Shown here in pieces: positions 35,701 through 44,200 of a DNA stretch of 64,000 bases. Origin of the DNA: an uncultured Bacteroidales bacterium (GTDB lineage: Bacteria; Bacteroidota; Bacteroidia; Bacteroidales; P3); NCBI GenBank assembly GCA_900319865.1, contig ONQD01000005.1, positions 124,001 through 188,000 on the forward strand, read 5' to 3'. A program made the position numbers and the translations under genes. How positions within the stretch are numbered: position 1 is the first letter of the stretch; every line of letters begins with the position of its first letter. The notes beneath the pieces are model-generated. The model did not search any database. It saw nothing but the letters and a program-made list of their open reading frames with translations, and was not told where the DNA came from.

Positions 35701-36933
35701 CTACTTCTCTTTATAATTCACACATTCCCAATCGGCAGGAGTGAAGTCGTCGGTATTGTCCTTATAGGTCGGATCGGGCATATACCACCAAAGCCTTTCG
35801 AAGTATTCCCGCAGGCGCTTGTCCTTGAACACATGTCCGCGACTGGCATAGGGCAGGTTGCGGATAACACGCTGGCGGAATGCCTTGTCGGCTGGCTTTA
35901 TGTTTCCCCTCTCGTAGAATGGCCAAGACAGGAAATTGAAAGAGCGGTCGTAGGTGCCGCCCACCAGCATAGAGTTGTCTCGGGAATCGTATATATCATC
36001 GATTCCGACTGCTGCAATATACATTTCCGACGTGGGGCGGAATCCGGTTCTGTGCAGTGTGACGGCTCCGTTGCGCAGCGTCACCTCGGTGCAGCGGTCG
36101 CTGTAGTGCCATTTGCGGCGCGTCTTGCCCATGCCCTCGCTCACGGTGAACTTCCCGTTGCCGAATACGCTGTCGCCCACCAAGAAATGCTTGGCGGTGT
36201 TGTCGGCACGGATAACGAGCGTGAAATCGTCTATTTTCCCGCCTGCCCAGCGGGCGGCGGGTGTGAGTTTGTAGTTCACCATGTAAGGTATGCCCGCCAC
36301 AATCGACATACGGTATACATACGTGTGGTGCACGCGGTTCAGGCCCGGCTCGAAATTGGCGTCGAAGTAATAGACATAGGTGAAGTCTATTCCGACATCA
36401 TAATTGGCGGGGTTCCCGTATTCGTCTGTATCGACACCGGTCTCAAACAGGGCGTTGTTGTCCCACACGAAGTATTTCTTTGAGGTGTCCACAAAATGCA
36501 GAGGCAGTGACAACGGCCTATCACTGTTCCCATCCATCACACATGCAGCGTTGCGGTAGACGAGCCGGCGGCCGTTCATCTCTACCGTGAAGCTGTTTAT
36601 GTTGGGATGCTTTCCGCTTGGGTGAAACCTATAATCATCATTGTATGGCGGGTCGGCCTCGAAACCCATGGTAACACGCTTGGCTGCCCCGGGGTTCCAG
36701 AACTCGTACTGCACGTCCACTCGCGCATAGCCGTTGTCCATCAGGCTGATGGTCAACACCTCTTTCCTCACGCTGATGTCCGTCTCCTGCAGGGGAACCA
36801 GGTGGTTGCCGCTGGTATAATACACTCCGTCGTTGCCCCAAGCCGTCAATATTGTCATAATAAAAAAAGCAAACGCCACCCGCCTCGGCATCATCGCGGC
36901 AAGGCAATTAGCTATTCTAATAATGGATTTCAT
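35701..36933 (-). CDS. YARHG-domain exported protein, first gene of the leader/alaX operon
   Basis: 410 residues from the ATG at 36933; in-frame ATGs at 36951 and 36894 are also possible, the latter giving the shortest signal peptide (MMPRRVAFAFFIMTILTAWG). The central part is beta-rich (DVQYEFWNPGAAKRVTMGFE), like Bacteroidota DUF4424-type domains. The C terminus has a clear YARHG domain: NLPYASRGHVFKDKRLREYFERLWWYMP. YARHG domains occur in exported, probably envelope-associated proteins of unknown biochemistry. It carries no alaX leader, and the next gene begins 2 bp after its TAG, so it probably heads a six-gene operon ending in alaX. Confidence 0.82.
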   Translation of the reverse strand: MKSIIRIANCLAAMMPRRVAFAFFIMTILTAWGNDGVYYTSGNHLVPLQETDISVRKEVLTISLMDNGYARVDVQYEFWNPGAAKRVTMGFEADPPYNDDYRFHPSGKHPNINSFTVEMNGRRLVYRNAACVMDGNSDRPLSLPLHFVDTSKKYFVWDNNALFETGVDTDEYGNPANYDVGIDFTYVYYFDANFEPGLNRVHHTYVYRMSIVAGIPYMVNYKLTPAARWAGGKIDDFTLVIRADNTAKHFLVGDSVFGNGKFTVSEGMGKTRRKWHYSDRCTEVTLRNGAVTLHRTGFRPTSEMYIAAVGIDDIYDSRDNSMLVGGTYDRSFNFLSWPFYERGNIKPADKAFRQRVIRNLPYASRGHVFKDKRLREYFERLWWYMPDPTYKDNTDDFTPADWECVNYKEK

Positions 36934-37386
36934 ATCTGTTGTTCTTGCCATAATAACTATTGTAATAACGTGGAATGAAGTGAAAAATTGTCTATTGCCA
37001 GCCTCAACACAAATTCTTTCTGATGAGCCTCCAACCTCTCCGCCTCGAAACATTCCTGTCGCCTAAAATCAACTTGTCCTTCTCCATTCCAGGTTCGCTA
37101 ACTCATAAGTTCTTATTAACCCCTTAGAAACCTTCTATTCACCACAGCAGTGAAGATTGACTGTAAAAAAGAATGATTTGAAAGTGAACAGGAAGCAAAG
37201 TTGGATTTTTCTCAGAAGATTACTGTACCGCCTTCGTAGCGTGTCGGTGTGCATTCCTGCCCGCGGATTCAGCGGCAATGATACGCAGGGGATGCTTGCT
37301 TGCTCTGACGAGCCCAAGTAACGTCATGGAACATAAAAAAAATGCTGATATGGCATAAAGAGACTTGAAAAAGCGAGAAAGAATTT

Positions 37387-37415
37387 AAAAGTCGGCCTAA
37401 TGACCGATTTGGGTT
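37387..37415 (+). repeat. Dispersed repeat with AATGACCGATT core, copy 2
   Basis: 27 of 29 positions match 63533-63561, differing at one base in the middle and possibly one at the end. The core AATGACCGATT-GGGTTT also occurs at 3889-3906, and shorter matches lie at 63361-63374 (inverted) and 49586-49600. Confidence 0.75.
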
Positions 37416-37566
37416 CAAGTTATGGATTGACTGGGTCGGATGCGGTGAATAGTTCAGAGCGAGAGCAAGACTATTTTTCCGGCGTGCTCAATCTGGGTTC
37501 GTTGTTGCGGCGAGGGCGAAAAAGAGTTGTGCGGTTGGGGTTTATTATTATTTTGAAGAAAAGTAG

Positions 37567-37574
37567 TATCTTTG
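37567..37574 (+). promoter_or_regulatory. -7 box upstream of barrel-sigma operon
   Basis: TATCTTTG followed by GCATTGTGAATG. It implies a ~210-nt 5' leader before the ATG at 37790; a nearer promoter was not recognised. Confidence 0.5.
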
Positions 37575-37789
37575 CATTGTGAATGTAAATGCCTGAATGG
37601 TGGGTGGGAGAGTCGGACAATTTGTAAGCGGACGCTTAAGAGTGATATGTTTGTTGAGTGGAGAAGGGAGAGCGGAATTGGGAATTTAGGAATATTTAAC
37701 ACGGGATGGCTGTGAGAATTCCACTATGTGTCCGTTACGTAGTAAAAGACGATAAAGATAGAAGTAAATAACAACAAATATTTCAAGAC

Positions 37790-38584
37790 ATGAAAAAGAT
37801 TGGAATGATTATTATGCTGGTGTTCACAACAATGACGGCAAGTCGGTTGATGGGACAGGTTGTTGTGGGGGTGAGCGGTAGCTTTATGAGCGACAGGAGT
37901 CAAGGCTCAAGGGAGGTTGATTATTTCAGTAATAGTAAATCGAAGGGCTTTGATTGTGGCGGAACGTTGCGGGTGGGCTACAGCTGGAGTCCGCGGTGGT
38001 CGGCTGGATTGATAGGGTGTGTGAAGTATGTCAACTATTTTGGTAGTTCGTGGACTTATCAATACGATGGAGACTTGGAGCCTTCTCAATATGAATATAA
38101 ATACGAGAATAAGGATGAGGTGCTTGGTTGGGGCGCGGGTGCGTATATGCGTTACCGGTTGCCGATAACGGAGCATGTGGGGCTATTTGCCGAGTTGACT
38201 GCTATTGGCGGGAGCCTCTATCAACGCTCGAGCAACTTTAGTCAGAATTACGGTTCTCCGGAGCCCGCGCACCAAACAGTGACGTATGGTCCAAACAAGC
38301 AGATGGATTTTCAGTTATTGATGGTACCGGGTTTGACGGCAAGTATAGGCGGGCATGTCTCGGTCGATTTGTACTTTGACTTGTTGCAATTGGGCTATAT
38401 CTATTGCGACATCACCGATAAGCGCGGGCGGGAATACAGACACAATGTGTATTCTTCCTTTGTGTTTGGAATGCCGCGGGTTGTGGATGCGAGTGCATAT
38501 ATAAACATTGTCAACTACCCGATAGCTAGCACTAAGTGGCCGCTGTTCGACATGTTGCGGCTGGGGCTGAGCTATACTTTCTAA
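37790..38584 (+). CDS. Outer-membrane beta-barrel protein
   Basis: 264 residues: a signal peptide (MKKIGMIIMLVFTTMTASRLMGQ), then alternating amphipathic strands with many Tyr/Gly and a terminal Phe (LRLGLSYTF), as in PorT/OmpW-type barrels of Bacteroidota. The ECF sigma gene follows after 25 bp and a barrel-like membrane protein after that, suggesting an envelope-stress or surface-sensing operon. No ligand can be inferred. Confidence 0.82.
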   Translation: MKKIGMIIMLVFTTMTASRLMGQVVVGVSGSFMSDRSQGSREVDYFSNSKSKGFDCGGTLRVGYSWSPRWSAGLIGCVKYVNYFGSSWTYQYDGDLEPSQYEYKYENKDEVLGWGAGAYMRYRLPITEHVGLFAELTAIGGSLYQRSSNFSQNYGSPEPAHQTVTYGPNKQMDFQLLMVPGLTASIGGHVSVDLYFDLLQLGYIYCDITDKRGREYRHNVYSSFVFGMPRVVDASAYINIVNYPIASTKWPLFDMLRLGLSYTF

Positions 38585-38609
38585 TTCTGGAAAAATTGTT
38601 GACCGATAG

Positions 38610-39116
38610 TTGACTACCGACGAGTTCATCAACACCGTTGTTGCGTTGCAGCCGGCCATGCATAGTGTGGCGAGGAGGTATCTGCACGATGAGTGCGCCG
38701 CCGATGCGGTGCAGGACACGCTGGTGTCGCTATGGCGGAAAAGGAGGAGGCTGAGGCGGATGGACAATGTGAGGGCATACTGCCTGATGGCGGTGCGGAA
38801 CCGGTGTATTGATATGTTGCGGGCATCGCACAATACGGAGCGGCTGGAGGCAGCCACAACCGACAGCCTGAGCGACGAGGGTATGGAGGAGGCGTTGGAG
38901 GCCGAGCGGAGGTTTGCAAAGCTGGAGCAGGCGTTGGCCACGCTGTCGCCGCAGCAACAGCGGCTGGTGCGAATGCGCTATGTGGAGCAGCTTGGCTCGC
39001 GCGATATAGCCCGCATCACAGGATTGTCGGAGAGCAACGTGGACACTATAATGAGCCGCATATATGCTGAGTTGCGGTTGCGGCTGGGCAAGAATTTTAC
39101 AACAGGGACAGAATAA
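38610..39116 (+). CDS. ECF-family RNA polymerase sigma factor with TTG start
   Basis: 168 residues. The start is TTG at 38610 (MTTDEFINTVV...), because no ATG precedes the region 2 core and the N-terminal helix aligns with ECF proteins; the next Met is at residue 17. Region 2 is AADAVQDTLVSLWRKR with VRAYCLMAVRNRCID, and region 4 is LGSRDIARITGLSESNVDTIMSRIYAELR. The gene lies 25 bp after a barrel gene and 12 bp before a membrane-anchored protein likely to be its regulator. Family and operon context are firm; the regulon is unknown. Confidence 0.9.
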   Translation: MTTDEFINTVVALQPAMHSVARRYLHDECAADAVQDTLVSLWRKRRRLRRMDNVRAYCLMAVRNRCIDMLRASHNTERLEAATTDSLSDEGMEEALEAERRFAKLEQALATLSPQQQRLVRMRYVEQLGSRDIARITGLSESNVDTIMSRIYAELRLRLGKNFTTGTE

Positions 39117-39128
39117 TAAGAGTAGAAA

Positions 39129-40196
39129 ATGGATAATGGGAATATAGAAGAGCTGTTGAAGCAATATGGCGAGGACCGCCGTCAGCAGGAGGCTGTGGTG
39201 GAAAGGGTGCACCATCTGCGGAGAAGGCAAAGAGGGGTGCTGGCGGGAGTGGCAGTTCTCGTGCTGCTGGGTGTGGTGTCTCCGGTGCTATGGAGAGGGG
39301 GCAACGTGGATGAGGCGCCCGTTGTGGCCGGGATACCCGAGCGGGTGGAGACAGCCAACGGGCAGACAGAGCCGAGGCCTGTCGCACCGCCAGTTGACAA
39401 CAGGTCACAGCAAAGGGTGTCGGTTCCGGTGAAGAAGTATACTTTGGCGGGCGACGAATGTTTGGCTGCGACTCTACAAGCGGTTGTCCCTGCAGTTGAG
39501 CCCGAGCAGCCGAGCCCAGAGAAAGGGCAGGCCATGAGTTCGATGGCAGAAGCTGTGCTTGTGCCGCAGTTCGCGCTGCGGGAGGGAGCGGAGCCGGGAA
39601 AAGCAATGGTTTCGGAGGACAGGAGTCGTTGGAGTTTGGTGCCCAGTATAGGGGCATCGATGTCGACCGGGACGATGGATTATCTGTCCATAATCAACAG
39701 CAACCTGAGTATGGCGGTGGATGCGGACTTGACATTGGTGAGCGGCAGCCGCTATGAGGTGGGTCTGGGCATTGGAGTAGAGGGGATGCTGAACGGGAGT
39801 GTGGTGGATGTGTCGGACGGAAGAATGGTGAGTAATGATGCACTTAACGGAATGGAAAGTTTTTTCGCTTCCGCAATGGATATGTGCAGTGAAGAGAAGG
39901 TGGGCGTATTCTATGACCCCACACTATGTGTCTATTTGCGGCTACCGATAAGCTTCAGACTGTACCCTGGCGGAAAGAGCCGCCGAGGATGGCAATTCAG
40001 TTTGGTGCCGGCAAGCAATTTGACGGCAGGACAATCATTAAGTATTGTAAATAAGTGGAAGATGACGGTGGGGGTGAGTGTGCTGTTGCCCCAAGGCACA
40101 GTGAGGAGGGTGGGAATCACGGCCAATGTGCTACCCACTTATATTGGCGGTCAGATGAAGCAGGTGCATGAGGTGGGGCTGGAGTTGAGTTTCTGA
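39129..40196 (+). CDS. Anti-sigma-like single-pass protein with C-terminal barrel-like domain
   Basis: 355 residues: a cytoplasmic N terminus of ~36 residues with a charged helix (EELLKQYGEDRRQQEAVVERV), one transmembrane segment (about 38-56), a Pro/Glu-rich linker (60-155) and a C-terminal domain of amphipathic strands ending in the barrel-like HEVGLELSF. The N-terminal helix plus single membrane span directly after an ECF sigma gene is typical of anti-sigma factors, but the C terminus resembles an outer-membrane barrel. Both cannot easily be integrated in their usual membranes, so the C-terminal strands may instead form a soluble periplasmic beta domain. There is no zinc HxxxCxxC motif. 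Confidence 0.75.
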   Translation: MDNGNIEELLKQYGEDRRQQEAVVERVHHLRRRQRGVLAGVAVLVLLGVVSPVLWRGGNVDEAPVVAGIPERVETANGQTEPRPVAPPVDNRSQQRVSVPVKKYTLAGDECLAATLQAVVPAVEPEQPSPEKGQAMSSMAEAVLVPQFALREGAEPGKAMVSEDRSRWSLVPSIGASMSTGTMDYLSIINSNLSMAVDADLTLVSGSRYEVGLGIGVEGMLNGSVVDVSDGRMVSNDALNGMESFFASAMDMCSEEKVGVFYDPTLCVYLRLPISFRLYPGGKSRRGWQFSLVPASNLTAGQSLSIVNKWKMTVGVSVLLPQGTVRRVGITANVLPTYIGGQMKQVHEVGLELSF

Positions 40197-40203
40197 GGCG
40201 GCA

Positions 40204-40572
40204 TCAGGTAAGCTCTACCGGGGAGAAGGCGTTTTCGAGATGCTCTATCTGGTGCCCGTCGGGCGAAAGGATGACCGAGATGATGTCGAAACGCACCTCT
40301 TCGTGGCGCTGGTGAGCGGTGACGTAGGCATCGGCCAGACGCACATAGGCGCGCTGTTTCTTGTTGTCGACAAACTCTTCGGGGTTGCCGTGGTCGGTGT
40401 GGCTGCGGGTTTTCACTTCGGCAAATACAATGAGGCCTTCGCGGTAGGCAATGATGTCTATCTCGAACTTGCCGCGGTGCCAGTTGGTGGCCACAATGGC
40501 AAAGCCTTGTGATACGAGGTACTCCTGCGCAAGGGTTTCGCCTAATTTGCCGGTGTCGTTGTGTGTTGCCAT
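40204..40572 (-). CDS. yraN: YraN (UPF0102) family nuclease-fold protein
   Basis: 122 residues from the ATG at 40572, which begins right at the family start (MATHNDTGKLGETLAQEYL). The Holliday-junction-resolvase-like PD-(D/E)xK core is visible: E in GETLAQEYL, D in FEIDIIA, E-x-K in FAEVKTR, and a conserved Q in KKQRAYV. Members are widespread, often near DNA-processing genes; a nuclease role is inferred from the fold. It is convergent with the upstream gene (7 bp between stops) and divergent from comEC with a shared promoter region (40598-40626). Confidence 0.9.
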   Translation of the reverse strand: MATHNDTGKLGETLAQEYLVSQGFAIVATNWHRGKFEIDIIAYREGLIVFAEVKTRSHTDHGNPEEFVDNKKQRAYVRLADAYVTAHQRHEEVRFDIISVILSPDGHQIEHLENAFSPVELT

Positions 40573-40597
40573 GAGTGGTGATGTGTGAATGGAAATG

Positions 40598-40605
40598 CAA
40601 AAGTA
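40598..40605 (-). promoter_or_regulatory. -7 box of yraN
   Basis: TACTTTTG on the minus strand, 25 nt upstream of the yraN ATG. It lies 13 bp from the plus-strand comEC box, so the two promoters are back to back. Confidence 0.6.
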
Positions 40606-40618
40606 CGAAAAAAAGTTG

Positions 40619-40626
40619 TATCTTTG
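40619..40626 (+). promoter_or_regulatory. -7 box of comEC
   Basis: TATCTTTG, 19 nt upstream of the ATG at 40646. Its position excludes the earlier in-frame ATG at 40589 as a start. Confidence 0.65.
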
Positions 40627-40645
40627 CAAAAAAGAGTACGGAGCG

Positions 40646-42715
40646 ATGAACAATGCCACAAGAACCGATGCCGTAGGCCGCTTTATGCGACGCACGCCCA
40701 TGCTGCGTGTGGTGCTGGGTATGGCTGTTGGCATAGTGCTGGAGGAGAGCGGAGTGGCGATGCCTATATGGCTGGCGGGGGCGTTGGCGGTGATGGCTGT
40801 GGGGATGATGGTGTGGCATGTGGTCAGGAAACAGCGAGGGCACAGGGTGTGGTTTGTGGCGTCGCTGTGGGTGGTGTTTATATTGACGGGATGGGCAGCG
40901 GCCACGGGTTGGCAGCATAATAGCCAATGCGTGGTAGCGCCGACGGAGGGAAAACAGGAGGCCGTGGTGATGACGGTGAAGGTGAAGGATACGCCCCGGG
41001 GCACTGTGCGGTACTATAAGATGCCTGCCGAGGTGGAGGCAGTGGAGCAGGAGGGTGAATGGCGTGAAGGACGGGGCAGGCTGATGCTTTACCTGCACAA
41101 GGACAGTATGGCCGCTGCATTGAATTATGACGACCGGATTGTGGTGCGGGGGCGGTTGGGCGATTTCAGCGGCGAGGAGAATCCATATCAATTCAACTAT
41201 CGTCAATACATGCGGCGCAAGGGATTGGCTTGCCAATGCTTTGTGGAACGCGGCTGTTGGGCTGCCGCCAACGGGGACATGGGGGCTGGCACATCAATAG
41301 TGAGATGGTCCAAAATATGGCAACGGCGACTGGTGGAACGTTTGCAGCAAACGGCTCTCACGCCCCGACAGCAGGGAGTGGCCGAGGCGTTGTTGTTGGG
41401 GTGGCGCGACGACTTGGACGATGCCACGCAGCAGCAGTTCCGCGATGCCGGGGTGATGCATTTGTTGTGTGTTTCGGGCTTGCATGTGGGCATAGTGGCG
41501 TGGTTGGCGGGTTGTTGTATGTTCTTTTTGGGACGCCGGCGTTGGCACCGAGTGGTGAGAGGGCTGTTCCAGATAGTGGTGATAGCTGCCTTTGTGCTGA
41601 TGACGGGTATGGCCCCGTCGACGGTGAGGGCGGGCGTGATGCTGACATTGCTGTTGCTTTCGGACATGATAGAGCAAAGGCCTAACAGCTTTAACAATCT
41701 ATGCACTTCGGCCTTGTTGTTGCTCGGGGGCAACCCGATGGTGTTGTACGATATGGGGTTCCAGCTATCGTATGCGGCTGTGGCAGGGATATTGTTGTGG
41801 AGCAGGCCGTTGAAAGGGCTGCTGCCCCTGACGGGCGAAGGGGTTTGGCGATGGATGGGACGGAAAGTGTGGGGCTATGTGTGTCTTACTATGGCTGCCC
41901 AGTTGGCAACGCTGCCATTAGTGCTGTATCATTTCCACCAGTTCCCCACGTGGTTCATGTTTGCCAACTTGATGCTGGTGCCTTTTGCCGGGGTCCTGTT
42001 GGCCACGGTGATGGCGGTGTTGGTGACAGGATGGGGATGGGTGACGGCACTGCTTCAGGCGGAGTTGGATTGTGTGGACATGATTACCCGTTGGGTTGGG
42101 ACGTTGCCGGGGGCGGTGATAGAGAATATTTATTGCGACGGGTGCATCGTGTTGCTTACGGTATTGTTGCTGGTGATGGTCACGGTGCTTCTGATTCAAC
42201 GCCGGTTGTGGCCCCTACTGGCTATGGTCTGCGTGGGGGTGCTGATGGCGATATACATGATGGTGGTGGACTGGCGGGCCGAACGACAAGAAGGAGTGGT
42301 GGTGTATAGCGCGGGGAAACATCTGGCGGTGGAGTGCATCAGCGGCCGTCAAAGCTGGCTGGTGTGCGATAGTGAGACGGCAGACAATGCGGCTGCAGTG
42401 GACTACGAGAGAAAGGGATTTGTGACCCGCAGACGGATAAAGCACACCGAGGTAGTGGTAATAGACAGTCTATACAACGACGGCAGTTGTGCAGTGGTGA
42501 ACCACTGTATTGTCTTTGACAATAAGAAGATATGGGTGATAGACAAAGAGCATAATCCCTTTCCGCACTACGGTAAAGGAAAAACAGGGATGAAGGACAG
42601 TATATGTTTTGACGCGGTGATTGTGGCATCCGGCACCAAGGTGGATTTGGAGCGGCTGAAACAAGGGGTTTGTGCCGACACCGTACTGTACCGCTATGGG
42701 TTTACTATGATTTGA
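40646..42715 (+). CDS. comEC: ComEC/Rec2-family DNA-uptake channel protein
   Basis: 689 residues from the ATG at 40646. An N-terminal DUF4131-like part with membrane segments is followed by the Competence core with the signature HLLCVSGLHVGIVAWL (about residues 272-287). About 10 hydrophobic segments extend to ~560. The last ~140 residues occupy the place of the metallo-beta-lactamase domain but lack its HxHxDH motif, as in many Bacteroidota homologues. ComEC carries single-stranded DNA across the inner membrane during natural transformation. No other competence genes are in the window. Confidence 0.9.
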   Translation: MNNATRTDAVGRFMRRTPMLRVVLGMAVGIVLEESGVAMPIWLAGALAVMAVGMMVWHVVRKQRGHRVWFVASLWVVFILTGWAAATGWQHNSQCVVAPTEGKQEAVVMTVKVKDTPRGTVRYYKMPAEVEAVEQEGEWREGRGRLMLYLHKDSMAAALNYDDRIVVRGRLGDFSGEENPYQFNYRQYMRRKGLACQCFVERGCWAAANGDMGAGTSIVRWSKIWQRRLVERLQQTALTPRQQGVAEALLLGWRDDLDDATQQQFRDAGVMHLLCVSGLHVGIVAWLAGCCMFFLGRRRWHRVVRGLFQIVVIAAFVLMTGMAPSTVRAGVMLTLLLLSDMIEQRPNSFNNLCTSALLLLGGNPMVLYDMGFQLSYAAVAGILLWSRPLKGLLPLTGEGVWRWMGRKVWGYVCLTMAAQLATLPLVLYHFHQFPTWFMFANLMLVPFAGVLLATVMAVLVTGWGWVTALLQAELDCVDMITRWVGTLPGAVIENIYCDGCIVLLTVLLLVMVTVLLIQRRLWPLLAMVCVGVLMAIYMMVVDWRAERQEGVVVYSAGKHLAVECISGRQSWLVCDSETADNAAAVDYERKGFVTRRRIKHTEVVVIDSLYNDGSCAVVNHCIVFDNKKIWVIDKEHNPFPHYGKGKTGMKDSICFDAVIVASGTKVDLERLKQGVCADTVLYRYGFTMI

Positions 42716-42718
42716 ACC

Positions 42719-43255
42719 CTATCGGCGCAGCAACACCACTACAAGATATATTACGGGAAGCAAGATAGCAATGCCTGCCAACCGGGGCCAGATGGCACCG
42801 ATGAAGAGGGTGAGGGTAAGCACGGCGAGTACTTTCAGGGCCATTTGTTTGCCTTCGGGCAGAGCTTGAACGGCATAGCGGATGCGGGCACGCCAGTTGT
42901 GCCAATTTGTCAGCGTGCGCTGCCACCAGCGGGCCACACCGCTTTGCGGACGGCCTTGGGAGTCGACGGTCTCGGCACGGGTGGTGGGCATGGGTTTGAC
43001 GCGTACCCCAATCTTCTTGCTGTATTCCTTGCCTTGGATGGTGACGGTGAGTTTGAGCCATGTGCGGCCTTTGGAGCGGTTGAGGCGGAAACGTTTTGAT
43101 CCTTCGGAAGGAAGGGGCATGGAGGAGGAACGCAGTCCGTTGTCGATAGTGAGCTGAACGGTGTCGGCTCCGTCGCAAGACCAATTTATCTCTACTATCT
43201 CGCCTTCGTTCACTTTATGACGGTCGGCGGTGAAGGTCATTCGTGTTTTGTTCAT
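42719..43255 (-). CDS. Hypothetical membrane protein, Ig-like N terminus
   Basis: 178 residues: an N-terminal ~90 residues of beta-strand-like sequence (TFTADRHKVNEGEIVEINWSCDGAD), then a basic linker and two adjacent hydrophobic segments at the C terminus (about 139-156 and 157-175) ending VVVLLRR. There is no signal peptide, so the N-terminal domain is probably cytoplasmic. It is convergent with comEC (3 bp between stops). No family is recognised. Confidence 0.75.
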   Translation of the reverse strand: MNKTRMTFTADRHKVNEGEIVEINWSCDGADTVQLTIDNGLRSSSMPLPSEGSKRFRLNRSKGRTWLKLTVTIQGKEYSKKIGVRVKPMPTTRAETVDSQGRPQSGVARWWQRTLTNWHNWRARIRYAVQALPEGKQMALKVLAVLTLTLFIGAIWPRLAGIAILLPVIYLVVVLLRR

Positions 43256-43283
43256 GTTGTTTGTATTACAATGAAGTAGAATA

Positions 43284-43322
43284 ACAAAAGTCGTGCCACC
43301 GCTGCAGTGACACGACTTTTGT
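43284..43322 (-). terminator. 12-bp perfect hairpin terminator
   Basis: ACAAAAGTCGTG (43284-43295) and CACGACTTTTGT (43311-43322), with a 15-nt loop. It lies 21 bp after the stop of the barrel gene at 43343 and before the start of the gene at 43255, with a T-tract in the 3' arm. Confidence 0.75.
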
Positions 43323-43342
43323 CAGTATGGTTTTCGGCTAGG

Positions 43343-44182
43343 TTACCAGTCCTGGACGTGGCGTGCTCCACCGAAGGTCTTGAGGCGGAAGCCCAGAGTG
43401 ATGGTGAGCATGGTGGGGTTGATGCTGTAGTGGTCTATGTGCTGTGTATGGGTATTGGAAACCACTTGGTTCTGGACAAGATAGCGTACAGTTTCGGTCG
43501 ATTCCCACGAGAGGGGGGCCTTGCCGAGCATGCAGTAGCGAACTCCTACAGTGACCATCTTCTTGATAATGAATCCTGCCCCGACACCAAAGGCAAAGGT
43601 TGTAGTGGTGGGGTAGGTTTTTATGCTTTCATTGTTGTGTAGTTCTATGTCAGGATTGCCGTCCGGATTCCATTGCTCGTCGGCATAGGAAAGGGTCCAG
43701 TTGTTTATGAGTCGGACATTGACACCGGCCAAGGCCTCGCCGTAGAGGTCGAAGAGGGTAGTCATGGGGAAGCAATAGCGCATACCGGCCATAACGCATA
43801 TATGGTGGAAACGGGGCAGTTTCATCTCATAGTGCGAACAGTTGCTGTAGCGTTGGGAATAGCGTATCTGATAGTATTGCTTCACATCCTTGTTCATGCT
43901 GTTATGGAGGTAATCGGCAGAGAGTATGGCTTCGAGGTTGGTGTGGAATGGCATTGCCCAGCTGACGTCGAGACCTGCATTCCAACCCAGTCCGGCACCG
44001 GCACAGTGCTGGCTTCCTTGTGTAAACATCCACTCGTTGTCGCTCATGTGGCTCTCGGCATAGAATTGGTTGGGCAGAACGGCACTGCCATGAAGCCCCA
44101 TATAGATTTGAGCCTGTGCGGGACGGAGAAGTACAAAGGCGAGCACGACAATGACAAGATGATAAGGTTTAAGATGTTTCAT
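43343..44182 (-). CDS. Outer-membrane beta-barrel protein
   Basis: 279 residues from the ATG at 44182 (an in-frame ATG at 44197 adds 5 residues). The signal peptide is MKHLKPYHLVIVVLAFVLLRPAQAQ. The mature part has alternating strands rich in Tyr/Gly (VNVRLINNWTLSYADEQWN, FAFGVGAGFIIKKMVTVGVRY), as in porin-like barrel proteins. The flippase gene ends 18 bp upstream of this start, so the two may be cotranscribed. A clear hairpin terminator follows. Confidence 0.82.
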   Translation of the reverse strand: MKHLKPYHLVIVVLAFVLLRPAQAQIYMGLHGSAVLPNQFYAESHMSDNEWMFTQGSQHCAGAGLGWNAGLDVSWAMPFHTNLEAILSADYLHNSMNKDVKQYYQIRYSQRYSNCSHYEMKLPRFHHICVMAGMRYCFPMTTLFDLYGEALAGVNVRLINNWTLSYADEQWNPDGNPDIELHNNESIKTYPTTTTFAFGVGAGFIIKKMVTVGVRYCMLGKAPLSWESTETVRYLVQNQVVSNTHTQHIDHYSINPTMLTITLGFRLKTFGGARHVQDW

Positions 44183-44200
44183 GATAGATATGTTCATTGT

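Larger units (their letters stand above)
36934..37789. other. Intergenic region upstream of YARHG and barrel genes
   Basis: It contains a dispersed repeat (37387-37415), the 15-mer AAGTTCTTATTAACC (37107-37121) and the promoter box of the barrel gene (37567-37574). No gene is supported beyond possible upstream starts of the YARHG gene. Confidence 0.55.

Noticed and set aside
40204..41004. YraN with a long N-terminal extension
   Set aside because: The upstream part lies beyond the promoter and opposite comEC; the family starts at the ATG at 40572.
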